Source of the DNA: Schizochytrium sp. CCTCC M209059
Lineage: Eukaryota; Sar; Bigyra; Thraustochytrida; Thraustochytriidae
Length of the DNA: 46,349 nt
Assembly: GCA_000818945.1 (NCBI GenBank)
Contig: KN805378.1
Location: 148,408 to 194,756 of the forward strand
Direction of reading: 5' to 3'
Shown: positions 8,627 to 18,260 of the stretch, piece after piece
Layout of the letters: each line of letters starts with the position of its first letter
Position numbering within the stretch: the first letter of the stretch is position 1
Translations under genes and position numbers: made by a program
The notes under the pieces: generated by a model
What the model was told of the DNA's origin: nothing
The model's database searches: none
Seen by the model: only the letters and a program-made list of their open reading frames with translations

Positions 8627-11600
8627 TCAAAAGCCTTTGGCCGCGTAGTCGAAAGCGGTGCGCGAGCTGCAAAATATGCAAGAGGCCTCAAAGAGGTCGA
8701 CGCTAGCACTGTCTTGGTCGTCAACGCCTCTGACACCACAATCTCGAAAAGAGTTTCCACACGGCGAACCCAAATAGGCGCCGTTGCGCAATTTGAGAAC
8801 CTGTGTCGTCGTGTTTGCGCCATAGAGCGTGAAATCAGGCTGTTCACTTTGAGCTGCAATGCCCACCTCGACGGCATCAAAAGTATACTCGTTGATGGCT
8901 TGCACAAGAGCATTTTCGATCGAGAGCTGGGGGTTGCGCAGGAAAAGCTCTGCCGTGCGCAAAAGGATCGGAGAGCCCTTGGGAAAGAGCAAGAGATCTG
9001 CTCCGTCCTGCCAGGCGCTGGGAAAGGAGAGCGGTATTGTCTGCATGACCAGTCCTTTGTGGTTGCGCAGAAAAACACCTCCGTGTATGAACAGAACGAG
9101 CACCGGCAAAATATCGAGATCATCAGGAAACTTTCGCATGTGCGAAACAAAGCGCTTTACCAGGTTGTGGTCCAGGTGAAGCTGCCTAAGTTGTTGCACC
9201 ATGTCAAAACTCTCCACTGCGACGTCGTAGCCGACGAGAGCCAGCTGTACCAGTTCTGTTTGCCGCATACCCACGTTGTCATTGCAGTGCACGACAAGTC
9301 TTGCATTCGGGTGGTGACGAAAGACACTCTCGGCAAGACGCATTGTACTATTGGTCATGGCATTGGCGGATGGAAGCATAATGTGAAACACATCTTGCGG
9401 GGCCTCGACACCGTATTGCTGGCCGTGACCGAGCCGGCGAAGGGGTACGATCCCGAAAAGAAAGGCCGTGTCCGAAAAAACAGGCGAGCGCTTGGAAATA
9501 TAATTCCAAAACGTTGCGCGGTGTCGATCGACAATATGATTGCCTGGGTTGGGGGGCGGATGCGTCCAGTTGAAGAAGCGGGGAAGAGGTTGATCACGGC
9601 CAAGAACGTGAAAGAAGGAAATGATGTCGTCCATGCCAGCGCCCATGGCACCTTGCACATCCGTTACAGTGGCATCCGCTCCGCGAGGAGGCTTGAGGAA
9701 TATCACTGGCACACCTTGAGCCATGGCAGCGAGACCAATGTGTGCGCGCGACGTGATTACCAGCTTGGCCTCCTCGGCAAACGAGCGCAGCAGGTGGAAA
9801 GCGTAGTGGTGGACGCCCTCTTCATCTTGAAGAACATCTAGCGCCGGTAAAACGGACCGGCGCTCTACCACATTGAGAACGCCATCGGGGATGAGATCGG
9901 TGCGTGCAACATCAACGAGAAAGGCCTTGTTTCCACGAGGCTGGCGCACGCCCGTCGCAACGTCGACAATGGTCGAGAAGCAGCCCGAAAAGAACGCCTC
10001 GACCCCATTGGCCACGAGAAAGTCGAGCGTGGCATGGTCTCTGGCACCCACTGGCCCATGCTTTTTATTGTAGTCCGTAAAGTACGAAATGTCCTTGCCG
10101 AGGACCTGTTTTCGGAATTTGGGGCTTGTGTGTACCGACAACATTACGGGGTCGAGCTTCGGGCCAGGTGGCCACTGCACGTTAGGGCCAAGCCAGGTGT
10201 TCATGAACAAGTGCCCATGTGCGTCAGGTAGACCCTGATCACGATCCGTAAAGTGAGAGAGGTACGGCATAAAGGAGAGACCGGCAAAGGCTTGCAGCTC
10301 ATCGCCGAGGTCCACGCCAACGAGCTTCTTCGAGTGCGACACATAGCTAAACGAAGAGTACTCTTCAAATTGGTCTTGCAGCTCCCGAAGGTTGGGCAAC
10401 ATAAAAGGCGGCATCATGCTCAGCGTAGCTGGCTCATAGTCGATAGAAGGCCAATTGCGGTCGCTATGGCAATGCCAGCTGACTTGGCCGAGAATTCGCA
10501 CACAAATGCCAGGTTTCTTTAGCAGCAACGACAACATTGCCACAGACTGCACATGATCGGCAAATTGGCGTTTTAGACGTACCTTTTCCCACATGTGATG
10601 GCGCACAAAGGTCTCGTACGGCGTGCCTCGCACAAGAGACTTGAGGTTGAGACGGCGCGCACCTGCAAAGCGGTTCATGCAACCCGAGAAGGCGCAAAAT
10701 ACCACTTCCGTGGGGCAACGCCGATTCGCATTTGGCCCTGGACTGAACGGGTACGCCCATACACTGTACAGCTGCTCCTCGTAGACGTCGCAGATCGCTC
10801 GAGGCTCTTCAATGCGACCGTCCTCGCTAATGCCAGGGGTGAACTGACGCTGCGAGCGTTCCTGGAGCCAGGTTTCTGGGCCATAGTGCGCGCGAATGTC
10901 GTCTCCGCCCATCACGAGAGCGATCGTGATGAAGACAGCTAGTGAGCCAAGCACAGCAGTACGTCGTACGGAGCTCTGGTGACGGTTCATGTCAACGCCC
11001 GCCCAGCCAACGCCCACGAGAGCAATGCCAAGCCACTGTGCCACAGTAATGTGCTCAAAGTGAACGCATGCAGCAAGCACGGCAATAAAGATACATTGAA
11101 GCAACTTGAGTCCTTCATGCGCTCCCTGCGAATAGAGTTGCGTGATCAAAAGGTTCACCGCGCTCGCACCAAAGTAGTAGAGGCCGGTCTCGACGCTGAC
11201 ACGTCCCGTAAAGACCGAAAGGTTGGTTGCGTACATGATGACAAGGATAAAGAGCGCTAGCCCAAACCCCATTGTCGAAGTGATGCCAAACGCCAGAAAT
11301 GGCGCGTCCGCGTGCACCTTGTGCATCATGCGTCGCACGATGTGCGATCGCCACTGTAGCAGTGCGCTCGATAGAATAATAAGAATGACACCTGAGACGA
11401 CGCCAGGCCCTGAAATTGAAGCTGCCATGGCGCCAGCGCCCAGGACAACACCAAACAGGGTCTGCGTCGTTGACAAGGGCAGGTGGGTTTGAGGAACCCA
11501 GCGAAGTGTCGCCATGACCACGAGTATCGCGGGTTCCACCAACTTGGCAAGCTGAAGTGTCGAAACGTCGAGAACTGCAAGACCGCTCAGGAGTAATGCG

Positions 11601-12409
11601 TGACTAAGGAGATGCGCAAAGCCCAGAACAATCCAAACGATGTGGGGCGTGCTGTCCAGCAAGGCGGTCAGGGCTTCGAGTTTGTGAGGGTGACCTGCCA
11701 CGTGCATAAGCACGCCATGGGAAAACATTAGAGCACAGCTCACAAAGAGGTGAACAGCCGTTTGCGCGAGAACGTCACCAGCGCCAAGGGTACCCTTTAT
11801 TGATTCGTGGAGTTCCATGAAGAAAATTGCACTCAAGCCGAACCAGATGCAGATTAACACAAAGGCTGCCGGTTGGCTTAATAGGACACCAAGACATTCG
11901 CATGGCCCGCTTTCTGCAAGTTCAGAGGGGCCTTGACCATCTGTTCCGCAGTGTCCCCCGACGCCCCCGGAGTTCGAATCCCCGCCTCCCAAAGTCCCGG
12001 CGTATGTCTCATCGATGTCCCCGTCCCATCGATCGTCTAAATACACGGACGACTTGCGTTTGTAGCGCGCGCGGTCTTCCTCACCGTTACTATTCGTGCC
12101 GCGCAGCGTCTCCTGGTGATGATAATGGTGAAGGTTTCCGATCGAGGCCGGTCCCGGTCTTTGCATGCCAACGAGGTGGACGCCATCGCTGGTCATGCCA
12201 ACATCGACGTCATTTAACCTGATGCCCTGGTACACAGCGGGGCCGACGGCCGCGCCCGCATGCAGCGTCGTGGCCGCCGCCTCATGAAGATCGCATAGCT
12301 CTTGCGGCACGCTGCCGCGGCGCCGCGGGCCGTCTCCCTCCTCGTGGCCCGCGGCGACCGCGGCGACCGCGCCGTCGCTTGTGCTCGCGTCCGGGCGCCG
12401 CTGCGGCAT
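8627..12409 (-). CDS. Nucleotide-sugar-transporter-like / pyruvyl transferase-like / GT32-like fusion protein
   Basis: One open frame of 1260 residues has three parts. A Gly/His-rich N-terminus leads into 9-10 hydrophobic helices (about 178-475) of the drug/metabolite and nucleotide-sugar transporter superfamily, plus one further helix at 484-500. Residues about 690-960 match polysaccharide pyruvyl transferase (PF04230-type) signatures: GPVGARDHATLDFL then SGC (785-810), and VITSRAH with AAMAQGVPVIF (884-904). Residues about 1005-1200 resemble sugar-binding DXD/GT32-like transferases (VFRHHPNARLVVH, HGGVFLRN), but the DXD site reads LRN. It is probably a Golgi protein with lumenal catalytic domains behind a multi-pass transporter, working on surface glycans. 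Whether the third domain is active is doubtful. Coordinates are one continuous frame with no sign of an intron. Confidence 0.75.
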   Translation of the reverse strand: MPQRRPDASTSDGAVAAVAAGHEEGDGPRRRGSVPQELCDLHEAAATTLHAGAAVGPAVYQGIRLNDVDVGMTSDGVHLVGMQRPGPASIGNLHHYHHQETLRGTNSNGEEDRARYKRKSSVYLDDRWDGDIDETYAGTLGGGDSNSGGVGGHCGTDGQGPSELAESGPCECLGVLLSQPAAFVLICIWFGLSAIFFMELHESIKGTLGAGDVLAQTAVHLFVSCALMFSHGVLMHVAGHPHKLEALTALLDSTPHIVWIVLGFAHLLSHALLLSGLAVLDVSTLQLAKLVEPAILVVMATLRWVPQTHLPLSTTQTLFGVVLGAGAMAASISGPGVVSGVILIILSSALLQWRSHIVRRMMHKVHADAPFLAFGITSTMGFGLALFILVIMYATNLSVFTGRVSVETGLYYFGASAVNLLITQLYSQGAHEGLKLLQCIFIAVLAACVHFEHITVAQWLGIALVGVGWAGVDMNRHQSSVRRTAVLGSLAVFITIALVMGGDDIRAHYGPETWLQERSQRQFTPGISEDGRIEEPRAICDVYEEQLYSVWAYPFSPGPNANRRCPTEVVFCAFSGCMNRFAGARRLNLKSLVRGTPYETFVRHHMWEKVRLKRQFADHVQSVAMLSLLLKKPGICVRILGQVSWHCHSDRNWPSIDYEPATLSMMPPFMLPNLRELQDQFEEYSSFSYVSHSKKLVGVDLGDELQAFAGLSFMPYLSHFTDRDQGLPDAHGHLFMNTWLGPNVQWPPGPKLDPVMLSVHTSPKFRKQVLGKDISYFTDYNKKHGPVGARDHATLDFLVANGVEAFFSGCFSTIVDVATGVRQPRGNKAFLVDVARTDLIPDGVLNVVERRSVLPALDVLQDEEGVHHYAFHLLRSFAEEAKLVITSRAHIGLAAMAQGVPVIFLKPPRGADATVTDVQGAMGAGMDDIISFFHVLGRDQPLPRFFNWTHPPPNPGNHIVDRHRATFWNYISKRSPVFSDTAFLFGIVPLRRLGHGQQYGVEAPQDVFHIMLPSANAMTNSTMRLAESVFRHHPNARLVVHCNDNVGMRQTELVQLALVGYDVAVESFDMVQQLRQLHLDHNLVKRFVSHMRKFPDDLDILPVLVLFIHGGVFLRNHKGLVMQTIPLSFPSAWQDGADLLLFPKGSPILLRTAELFLRNPQLSIENALVQAINEYTFDAVEVGIAAQSEQPDFTLYGANTTTQVLKLRNGAYLGSPCGNSFRDCGVRGVDDQDSASVDLFEASCIFCSSRTAFDYAAKGF

Positions 12410-13082
12410 GGCTCGACGGCTTGCTCAACAGAAAGGCTGGCCGGACTAGCGGCCGCGCTGGCCGCCGCCGCGGCGCCGCGTCTCTCCCGCTGCGCCGTGC
12501 CTCGCCTCGCCGCGCCGCCGCGCGCCGAGCTGCACGATATTGGGTTCTGCTTTTTCCGCTTTGCTTTTGCTTTTGCTTTTGCTTTAGCTTTTGCTGCTGC
12601 TGCAGCAAGCTATACGTACTAGGCCTACTACGACGTCAACGACCAGCTGCTGGTAAGGGTGGGATCGACTTGTGCACGACGCGAGGCTAAATTCCGCTGG
12701 TTCAACTTGGATCGAGGCATTTAGGTGTATAACTTGCTCTTCTCGCGCTCAATCGTGCCTTTCTTTGTGCAACGCGTGTATACAGAAAGAAAGAGGATAA
12801 GGTGACAGAGCTGCATTGCCACAGTGTTCCTCGCCTCATACGTCCTCCTTCTCTCCTGAAACTTCATTTACTTCTTCGTCTAGGCCTAGGCCTACTTGTT
12901 CATTTTCGCCATAAATGGCAGGAGCGTGAGCTGCCCAGCGGAGCGCTCTCATCGCCCGAAAACGCAGCGCTTCGGCGCATCGCTCTGATATAATCATGTT
13001 TTGTTGTTGACTTCTATCTCGCCATGGCCGACCATGGATGGGTAGTATATAGTACTAGAGTGCGACCAAAACCTCAAGCACC
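12410..13082. promoter_or_regulatory. Head-to-head promoter region, glycan fusion gene / thioredoxin reductase
   Basis: This 673-base divergent spacer is GC-rich near the fusion gene and more AT-rich towards the reductase. It contains a CTTTTG repeat tract and the palindrome-like AGGCCTAGGCCT near 12883. No coding signal is seen. Confidence 0.4.
12557..12606. repeat. (CTTTTG)n / (CTG)n microsatellite
   Basis: About six imperfect hexamers (CTTTTG) run into a short CTG run ending in CTGCAG, in the 5' region of the glycan fusion gene. Confidence 0.8.
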
Positions 13083-14816
13083 ATGGCGGGCATTGTGCGC
13101 GGCGGAGGCCTTGTGAGCCACGCGGTCCGCAAACCGCTCACGCGCGGCCTGCTCACGGGAGGAGGTGGAGGTTTTGACCTGAGCGCAGCTCTGGCGGGAC
13201 CCGCGGCGCCCAAGACGGCAGACGTCGTGGTCATCGGAGGTGGGTCCGGAGGAATTGCCTGCGCCAATAATCTTGCGGAGCGGGGACTCGAGGTCGCGCT
13301 CGTTGACCACGTGCGACCCTCCACGCAGGGCACGACGTATGGGTTTGGTGGCACTTGTGTGAATGTAGGATGCATTCCCAAGTATCTTTTCCATCGCGCC
13401 GCAAGTCTGCGAGATGAGGTCAACATGGATGGGCACGCGTTTGGGCTCGGGCCTACGCCAAGACTTGCAGACAGCAAAGATGCATGGTCCACCGTCGTAC
13501 AGACCGTGCAGAACCATGTGCGCTCCCTAAGCTTCTCGTACGCCGCCAACGTGCACGCCAATGTCTCGCTCGTACGATCCCGGGCAGTGGGACTTGACTC
13601 GGAACCTGACTCGCGCAGTGTCGAGGTCGCGAACGCTGGCATGTCGAATCGTATTGAAGCGCGCCAAGGTGTAATTTTGGCCATGGGCGGCCGGCCCCAT
13701 ATCCCTGATCACATTCCTGGTGCAAGGACGTATGGAATCACGAGCGACGACATTTTCTCACTCAACAAACCACCAGGCAAAACCCTCTGTGTTGGCGGCT
13801 CGTATGTCTCCTTGGAAATCGCTGGCTTCCTCGCGGGTCTCGGTTTTGATACAACCATTGCTGTGCGTAGCCGACCTTTGCGCGGTGCCGCCTTTGATGT
13901 CCAATGCGCAGACAAGGTCGTTGAGCTATTAGGGGCTCACGGTGCACGTGTCGCGCAAGTGGAGCCGGTTCGACTTGAACGAGACGGACCCGATGCACCG
14001 ATTCGAGTATCACTGCGACACAGTGATGGGTCAACGACGGAAGAAAGCTTTGACACGGTTCTTTTTGGAACGGGCCGCGCACCAGAGGTGACGGACCTTG
14101 GCCTTGATAAAGCAGGTGTAACATTTGATCAATCGTCGGGCAAAGTTATCGTTAATGATCGCTTTGAAACATCGCGTGAGGGCATTTTTGCGCTCGGAGA
14201 TTGCGCACTTACCCCGATTGACGCTCCCGAGTTGACACCTGTGGCGATTCGCCAGGCTGACGTGCTCGCCGACTTGATTGCCCCTGTAGCCAATGGCAAC
14301 CAAAAACCTGCACGCTTTCTCGACACGGCAGTCGCTGAGCTTATCGGGCGCGAAAGGGCCGCAAGTCTCATGGTCCCAAGCACCGTGTTTACCCCGATCG
14401 AGTACGGCCGCGTCGGACTTGGTGAAGATGCGGCATGCCATCTGCTTGGCCCAGACAATGTCGAAACGTACATTATGGAATGGCAGAGCTTGCATGTCTC
14501 TGCATCGCATCGCACGGCCCACGACGGCAGCGAGTACCCACGCCAATGCATGGCCAAGGTCGTTTGCCATCGAGGGAGTGTCGACCCTGCTCAGCAGCGT
14601 GTCATTGGCTTGCACTTTGTCGGACCTGCAGCTGGAGAGACCATGCAGGGACTCGCACTCGCTGTAAATCTAGGTGCGACCAAGGAGGACCTCTTTGATC
14701 GTGTGCTGGGGATTCACCCAACCAACGCAGAGGCCTTTGTGGATCTCAGCATCACCACGCGCTCGGGCCAAGACTACGTGCACCAGGGCGGGTGCGCGGG
14801 CGGTCGATGCGGTTAA
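13083..14816 (+). CDS. Thioredoxin reductase, high-Mr, with CX4C C-terminal redox centre
   Basis: This 577-residue flavoprotein disulfide reductase has an FAD-binding GGGSGG (52-57), the redox pair in GGTCVNVGC (C92, C97) preceded by the reductase-type QGTTYGFGG, an NADPH domain with GGSYVSLEIAGFLAGLG, and the catalytic H545/E550 of HPTNAE. The C-terminus ends GCAGGRCG (C571, C576), the same spacing as the C-terminal CX4C centre of Plasmodium thioredoxin reductase instead of the Cys-Sec pair of mammals. By family knowledge electrons pass NADPH, FAD, N-terminal pair, C-terminal pair, thioredoxin. An Arg-containing, Gly-rich N-terminus of about 40 residues may be a mitochondrial presequence. 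ATG at 13083 has A at -3 and G at +4. Confidence 0.93.
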   Translation: MAGIVRGGGLVSHAVRKPLTRGLLTGGGGGFDLSAALAGPAAPKTADVVVIGGGSGGIACANNLAERGLEVALVDHVRPSTQGTTYGFGGTCVNVGCIPKYLFHRAASLRDEVNMDGHAFGLGPTPRLADSKDAWSTVVQTVQNHVRSLSFSYAANVHANVSLVRSRAVGLDSEPDSRSVEVANAGMSNRIEARQGVILAMGGRPHIPDHIPGARTYGITSDDIFSLNKPPGKTLCVGGSYVSLEIAGFLAGLGFDTTIAVRSRPLRGAAFDVQCADKVVELLGAHGARVAQVEPVRLERDGPDAPIRVSLRHSDGSTTEESFDTVLFGTGRAPEVTDLGLDKAGVTFDQSSGKVIVNDRFETSREGIFALGDCALTPIDAPELTPVAIRQADVLADLIAPVANGNQKPARFLDTAVAELIGRERAASLMVPSTVFTPIEYGRVGLGEDAACHLLGPDNVETYIMEWQSLHVSASHRTAHDGSEYPRQCMAKVVCHRGSVDPAQQRVIGLHFVGPAAGETMQGLALAVNLGATKEDLFDRVLGIHPTNAEAFVDLSITTRSGQDYVHQGGCAGGRCG

Positions 14817-14967
14817 TCTAACAAGCTTGCAAAAAATACGAAAAAAAAAAAGCAATATCTCTTCTTGTTTCTCTTTTCTTCTTTCCCCCCGTTTACTCTT
14901 CTCATTTTGGCTTCGTTTTGTAAAGGTAAGGAGGAGAAAGGAGTGGTAGCTACCCAAGTTGGCCTTT

Positions 14968-17409
14968 TTACAATGCCCACTCATCGTTGTCACTCCATTC
15001 TTCGTCACTTTCTGCGTCGCTATCACCGCCAACAATTTGGTCTCGGCGAGCATCAAGAGCCTGTGCGATGGCCGACATGGGGTTGCCACTGTTGGCAGCG
15101 GAACGTCGACGCTCCTCTTGCAACTTTTCTGTATCGACGTGCTTGAGATTGTCCTTTTTGGCATTCTGCAAGGCTGCCAAAAGAGGATTGGCCGGGGCCG
15201 CGGGCGCGCGTTCGACAGGCTCCGCCTTCTTGAGTTGGACGCCACCCTGAATCGCCGCAAGTAGAGAGTTGCCGCCGCCGCCGCCGCCGCCGCCCGCGGC
15301 CGCCGGCGAGGATGACGGAGGCGGAGGTGCCGCCTTCTTGAGCTGGGGACGCGCCTGAATCTGACCCAAAAGTCCTCCAGGGCCGCCACCTCCTCCGCCC
15401 GAAGAAGGAGCTGCGGGGGCAGGAGGAGGGGCCGCCCCGCCTCCAAACCCAGGAGGCGGCGTAACCCCGTCACGCGACATGGCCTGAAGAACTGCGCCTT
15501 CGGGCAGACCTGCCTTTTGCATGCGCTCGTACTTTTCATATCCGGGCGGCAGCGAAGCGACCGGCGCGGGCGGCGGCGGAGCAGCAGCTGCTGCGGTGGG
15601 CGGCGCTGCGGCTCCGGGTCCAGGAGGCGGAGGCGGAGGCATGCCTCGGCGAGGAGCGGCTCTCGGAGGCGCAGCTGCTCCAGCACCGGTCGCAGCATCC
15701 CCTTGGCCCGCGAAAAAGCTGTCCGGGAGCACGACACCATCTTGGGCGGCCTTGTTGCGCACAGCTCCTTCGGGCAAACCCATCTTGAGCATCTTGCTGT
15801 ACTTTTCAAAGCCGGCATCGTTGCCGCCACTGGTGCGCACGGGCGGTGCGGGCGCATGTGATGGGATCGGGGGCGGGGCACCGCGGCCCGAATCCGATCG
15901 GATTGGTGGCGTCGGTGGCGCAGGTGGCGTCGGCGGCGACCTGCGGGCCGCAGGAGCTGGCGGCGGCGGCGGCGCGCTTCCACGCGTCGGAGGGGCATGG
16001 CTAGGCACTGGCGGCGGCGCCACAGGAAGAGGAGGCACGAGTTGCGTCTGCGAAGCACCACGTCCGGGCGGGGCTCGCGTTGGGCCGGGAGGGACACTAG
16101 TCGAGCTCCGCGCAGGCGGTGACGGCGCCGGTATGGATTTGGCCCCACCAGGGCGTGGGGGCGTTGTGGGCCGCTGCGGCCGTTCGGGAGCCTTTGGCCT
16201 GGAGCGCCGCTTGAAGGAATTCTCTCTTGAGATTGAAGCATTACCGCCTTGAGATGGAATTGCCGAGGCAGCTACGCCCGCAACTGACGTGGGTACAGGA
16301 GGAGGCGCGGGAGGCGTGTGCGCCCCCGCCGCAGCGCCGCGCTGTGGAGGAGCAGGCGGCGCGGGCGGCGCAGGTGGCGTCGATCCGCGCGAGGGTGGTG
16401 GGGGGGGAGGCGCTGGTGCCGCCGCGCCAGGTCCACTCCGCGCAGCTGGTGCTGGTGGCGCAGGTCGAGGAGCACGCGCCGGCCGTGGAGGCTTGGGCTT
16501 CATGTCGGTCGCAATCTGCTTCACCTTACGACCAGGTTTGCGATCTTCCATCTTAAAGCCGGCTGGAGCATCTTCCATGAGGAGCACGACGGTTGTCGGG
16601 ACATCACGAAGGAGCTTGATGACCTGTTTGAAGGAGAGGTTATCGACACGTCGACCCTGAATACCTTTGATGCGATCACCGACTTTGAGCTTGTGTGTTC
16701 TCTCCGCTGCGCCATTTTTCTCAATACTCCGGATCAGAACGGACTTGATACGGTGGTCCCACGAGAGCGTCATGCCCACGCCAGTTGCGCCTTTGGTAAG
16801 CTCTACCACGTACTCATCCGATCTGGAAAGAGCCTTTGATTGGCGACGTGCTTCGTGCATTTCGAGAATCGACTTGGAAAGTGGCAAGAAATCGAGATAG
16901 CCGACCACGCGTACCGCCTTGAGCACAGAGTTGCTAGAAAAATCGACCCCCATGGTTCCGCCTTTCTGATCAAAATTTATGTGGAACTTTTCTTGAACTT
17001 TGGGGTTTGACTTGTCGATTGAGAAGGTTTTCGAAATCACCTTTTCACGACCGTCAGTAGTGGTCACCTCTACCTTAACTAGAGCCCTACGAGTTCCAGT
17101 GATGGAGCTGTGCAGGTCTGGGACCTCGGCCGTGAATGTGTATGTTCCTGCATCTAAATTTCTTGTAAAGTGAGCGTCTTTGCTCGTGCTTCGCAGAGAT
17201 GCCTCCTCATTCCAGATGCGCTGTGGCTGTGCCTGCTTGAGCATAGGTTTCCCTCCTTCTACAACGACTTCGAAGCCACTTTGAATCAGGTGATAATACA
17301 TCTGCTGCGTCTCCAGTGATGCGAAAAAGAGGCCGTCCGAGGTCGCGTACGCCTCGGACGGCTTCATCGGCTTTTGATCCACCGGGTCATAGACCACAGC
17401 CTCCGCCAT
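14968..17409 (-). CDS. PDZ-containing WASP-like actin nucleation-promoting factor
   Basis: The 813-residue protein reads as follows: an unidentified beta-rich N-terminal region (60-195); a PDZ domain (199-280); a long poly-Pro region (about 305-530) suited to profilin or SH3 binding; two copies of a short motif shared with WASH subunit CCDC53/WASHC3, KMLKMGLPEGAV (539-550) and RMQKAGLPEGAV (629-640); two clear WH2 actin-binding motifs (LLGQIQARPQLKK at 680-692, LLAAIQGGVQLKK at 716-728) and a weaker third (743-757); a helical connector (762-793); and an acidic end with Trp, DEEWSDNDEWAL. WH2-connector-acidic order is the VCA module that activates Arp2/3. No WH1, GBD or SCAR/WASH homology region was seen, so its control may be through PDZ. 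It converges with the reductase gene. Confidence 0.82.
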   Translation of the reverse strand: MAEAVVYDPVDQKPMKPSEAYATSDGLFFASLETQQMYYHLIQSGFEVVVEGGKPMLKQAQPQRIWNEEASLRSTSKDAHFTRNLDAGTYTFTAEVPDLHSSITGTRRALVKVEVTTTDGREKVISKTFSIDKSNPKVQEKFHINFDQKGGTMGVDFSSNSVLKAVRVVGYLDFLPLSKSILEMHEARRQSKALSRSDEYVVELTKGATGVGMTLSWDHRIKSVLIRSIEKNGAAERTHKLKVGDRIKGIQGRRVDNLSFKQVIKLLRDVPTTVVLLMEDAPAGFKMEDRKPGRKVKQIATDMKPKPPRPARAPRPAPPAPAARSGPGAAAPAPPPPPPSRGSTPPAPPAPPAPPQRGAAAGAHTPPAPPPVPTSVAGVAASAIPSQGGNASISRENSFKRRSRPKAPERPQRPTTPPRPGGAKSIPAPSPPARSSTSVPPGPTRAPPGRGASQTQLVPPLPVAPPPVPSHAPPTRGSAPPPPPAPAARRSPPTPPAPPTPPIRSDSGRGAPPPIPSHAPAPPVRTSGGNDAGFEKYSKMLKMGLPEGAVRNKAAQDGVVLPDSFFAGQGDAATGAGAAAPPRAAPRRGMPPPPPPGPGAAAPPTAAAAAPPPPAPVASLPPGYEKYERMQKAGLPEGAVLQAMSRDGVTPPPGFGGGAAPPPAPAAPSSGGGGGGPGGLLGQIQARPQLKKAAPPPPSSSPAAAGGGGGGGGNSLLAAIQGGVQLKKAEPVERAPAAPANPLLAALQNAKKDNLKHVDTEKLQEERRRSAANSGNPMSAIAQALDARRDQIVGGDSDAESDEEWSDNDEWAL

Positions 17410-17843
17410 CTTGGCTTTTCAGACAAACGGTAGACTTTATAACTAGATACGGCTTGCGTGCGAGCTCGCGGGTTACTGGGTCGCCCTTGGGGGGCTTCTG
17501 TTTCCGTCGCCTCGTCCCCACTACGCGCGATCAAGCTCGTCACAGCCTTCGTGGCCTCAGGGCTGCTTGGTGCCACGTAAGCAAGCACACGGCCTCGGTC
17601 GTCAGAGCGTCGCGTTTCCTCTGGGTCGCTCGCTCGATCAGGGGCTCTTTGTGCCGCCGGTGCACGGACGAACACCTCCCTGCAGAACAAGAGGTCCGGC
17701 CGGGCTAAGGCGAGCCGCGTCCTGTGTTGTCCTCCGCTCTGCTCCGCTCGGCGCTGGAGTGCGCTCTAGGGCTCTGCGCGGCCAGGCTCGGCGCCGGCGT
17801 CCGCACACGCTCGCAGCTACGCACGTGGGCACGCACGCACGTG

Positions 17844-17868
17844 GGCAGGCAGGCAGGCAGGCAGGCAC
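17844..17868. repeat. (GGCA)n microsatellite
   Basis: Six tandem GGCA units lie in the GC-rich region upstream of the actin-factor gene. Confidence 0.8.
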
Positions 17869-18099
17869 GAGCAAGCGAGGTCTCGCTCGGCTTTGGCCAC
17901 CTCCTGCACAAGGCGAGGCGAGTAGGCGGCGACTGCTCCTTCGAGCGAGCGAACGAACGTTCACGCCTCGCGCCTGGATCCGGTGCGAGACGCTCTCGCG
18001 CGCGCCGGGGCGTCTGTCTGCAGGCGGCCGAGACCGCGCGGGACGGGCCGCGGCGGGCACGCGGCGCTCCTCCGGCGGCGCGGGCGCGGGGCTGCGGCG

Positions 18100-18260
18100 N
18101 NNNNNNNNNNNNNNNNNNNNNNNNNNNNNNNNNNNNNNNNNNNNNNNNNNNNNNNNNNNNNNNNNNNNNNNNNNNNNNNNNNNNNNNNNNNNNNNNNNNN
18201 NNNNNNNNNNNNNNNNNNNNNNNNNNNNNNNNNNNNNNNNNNNNNNNNNNNNNNNNNNNN
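18100..18260. other. Assembly gap (161 N)
   Basis: The run of N is bordered by the same 22 bases on both sides (18078-18099 and 18261-18282), so the true gap may be an unmerged overlap or a collapsed GC-rich repeat. Confidence 0.97.

Noticed and set aside
8714..9841. 375-codon plus-strand open frame
   Set aside because: It lies antisense within the glycan fusion gene, whose frame carries recognisable family motifs. The plus-strand translation has no domain.
11955..11990. tRNA B-box-like GTTCGAATCC
   Set aside because: It lies within the fusion gene. No matching T-stem, anticodon arm or A box could be drawn.
14670..16241. 523-codon minus-strand frame
   Set aside because: It is a second frame of the GC-rich poly-Pro coding region of the actin factor; the Arg/Leu/Pro composition is an artefact.
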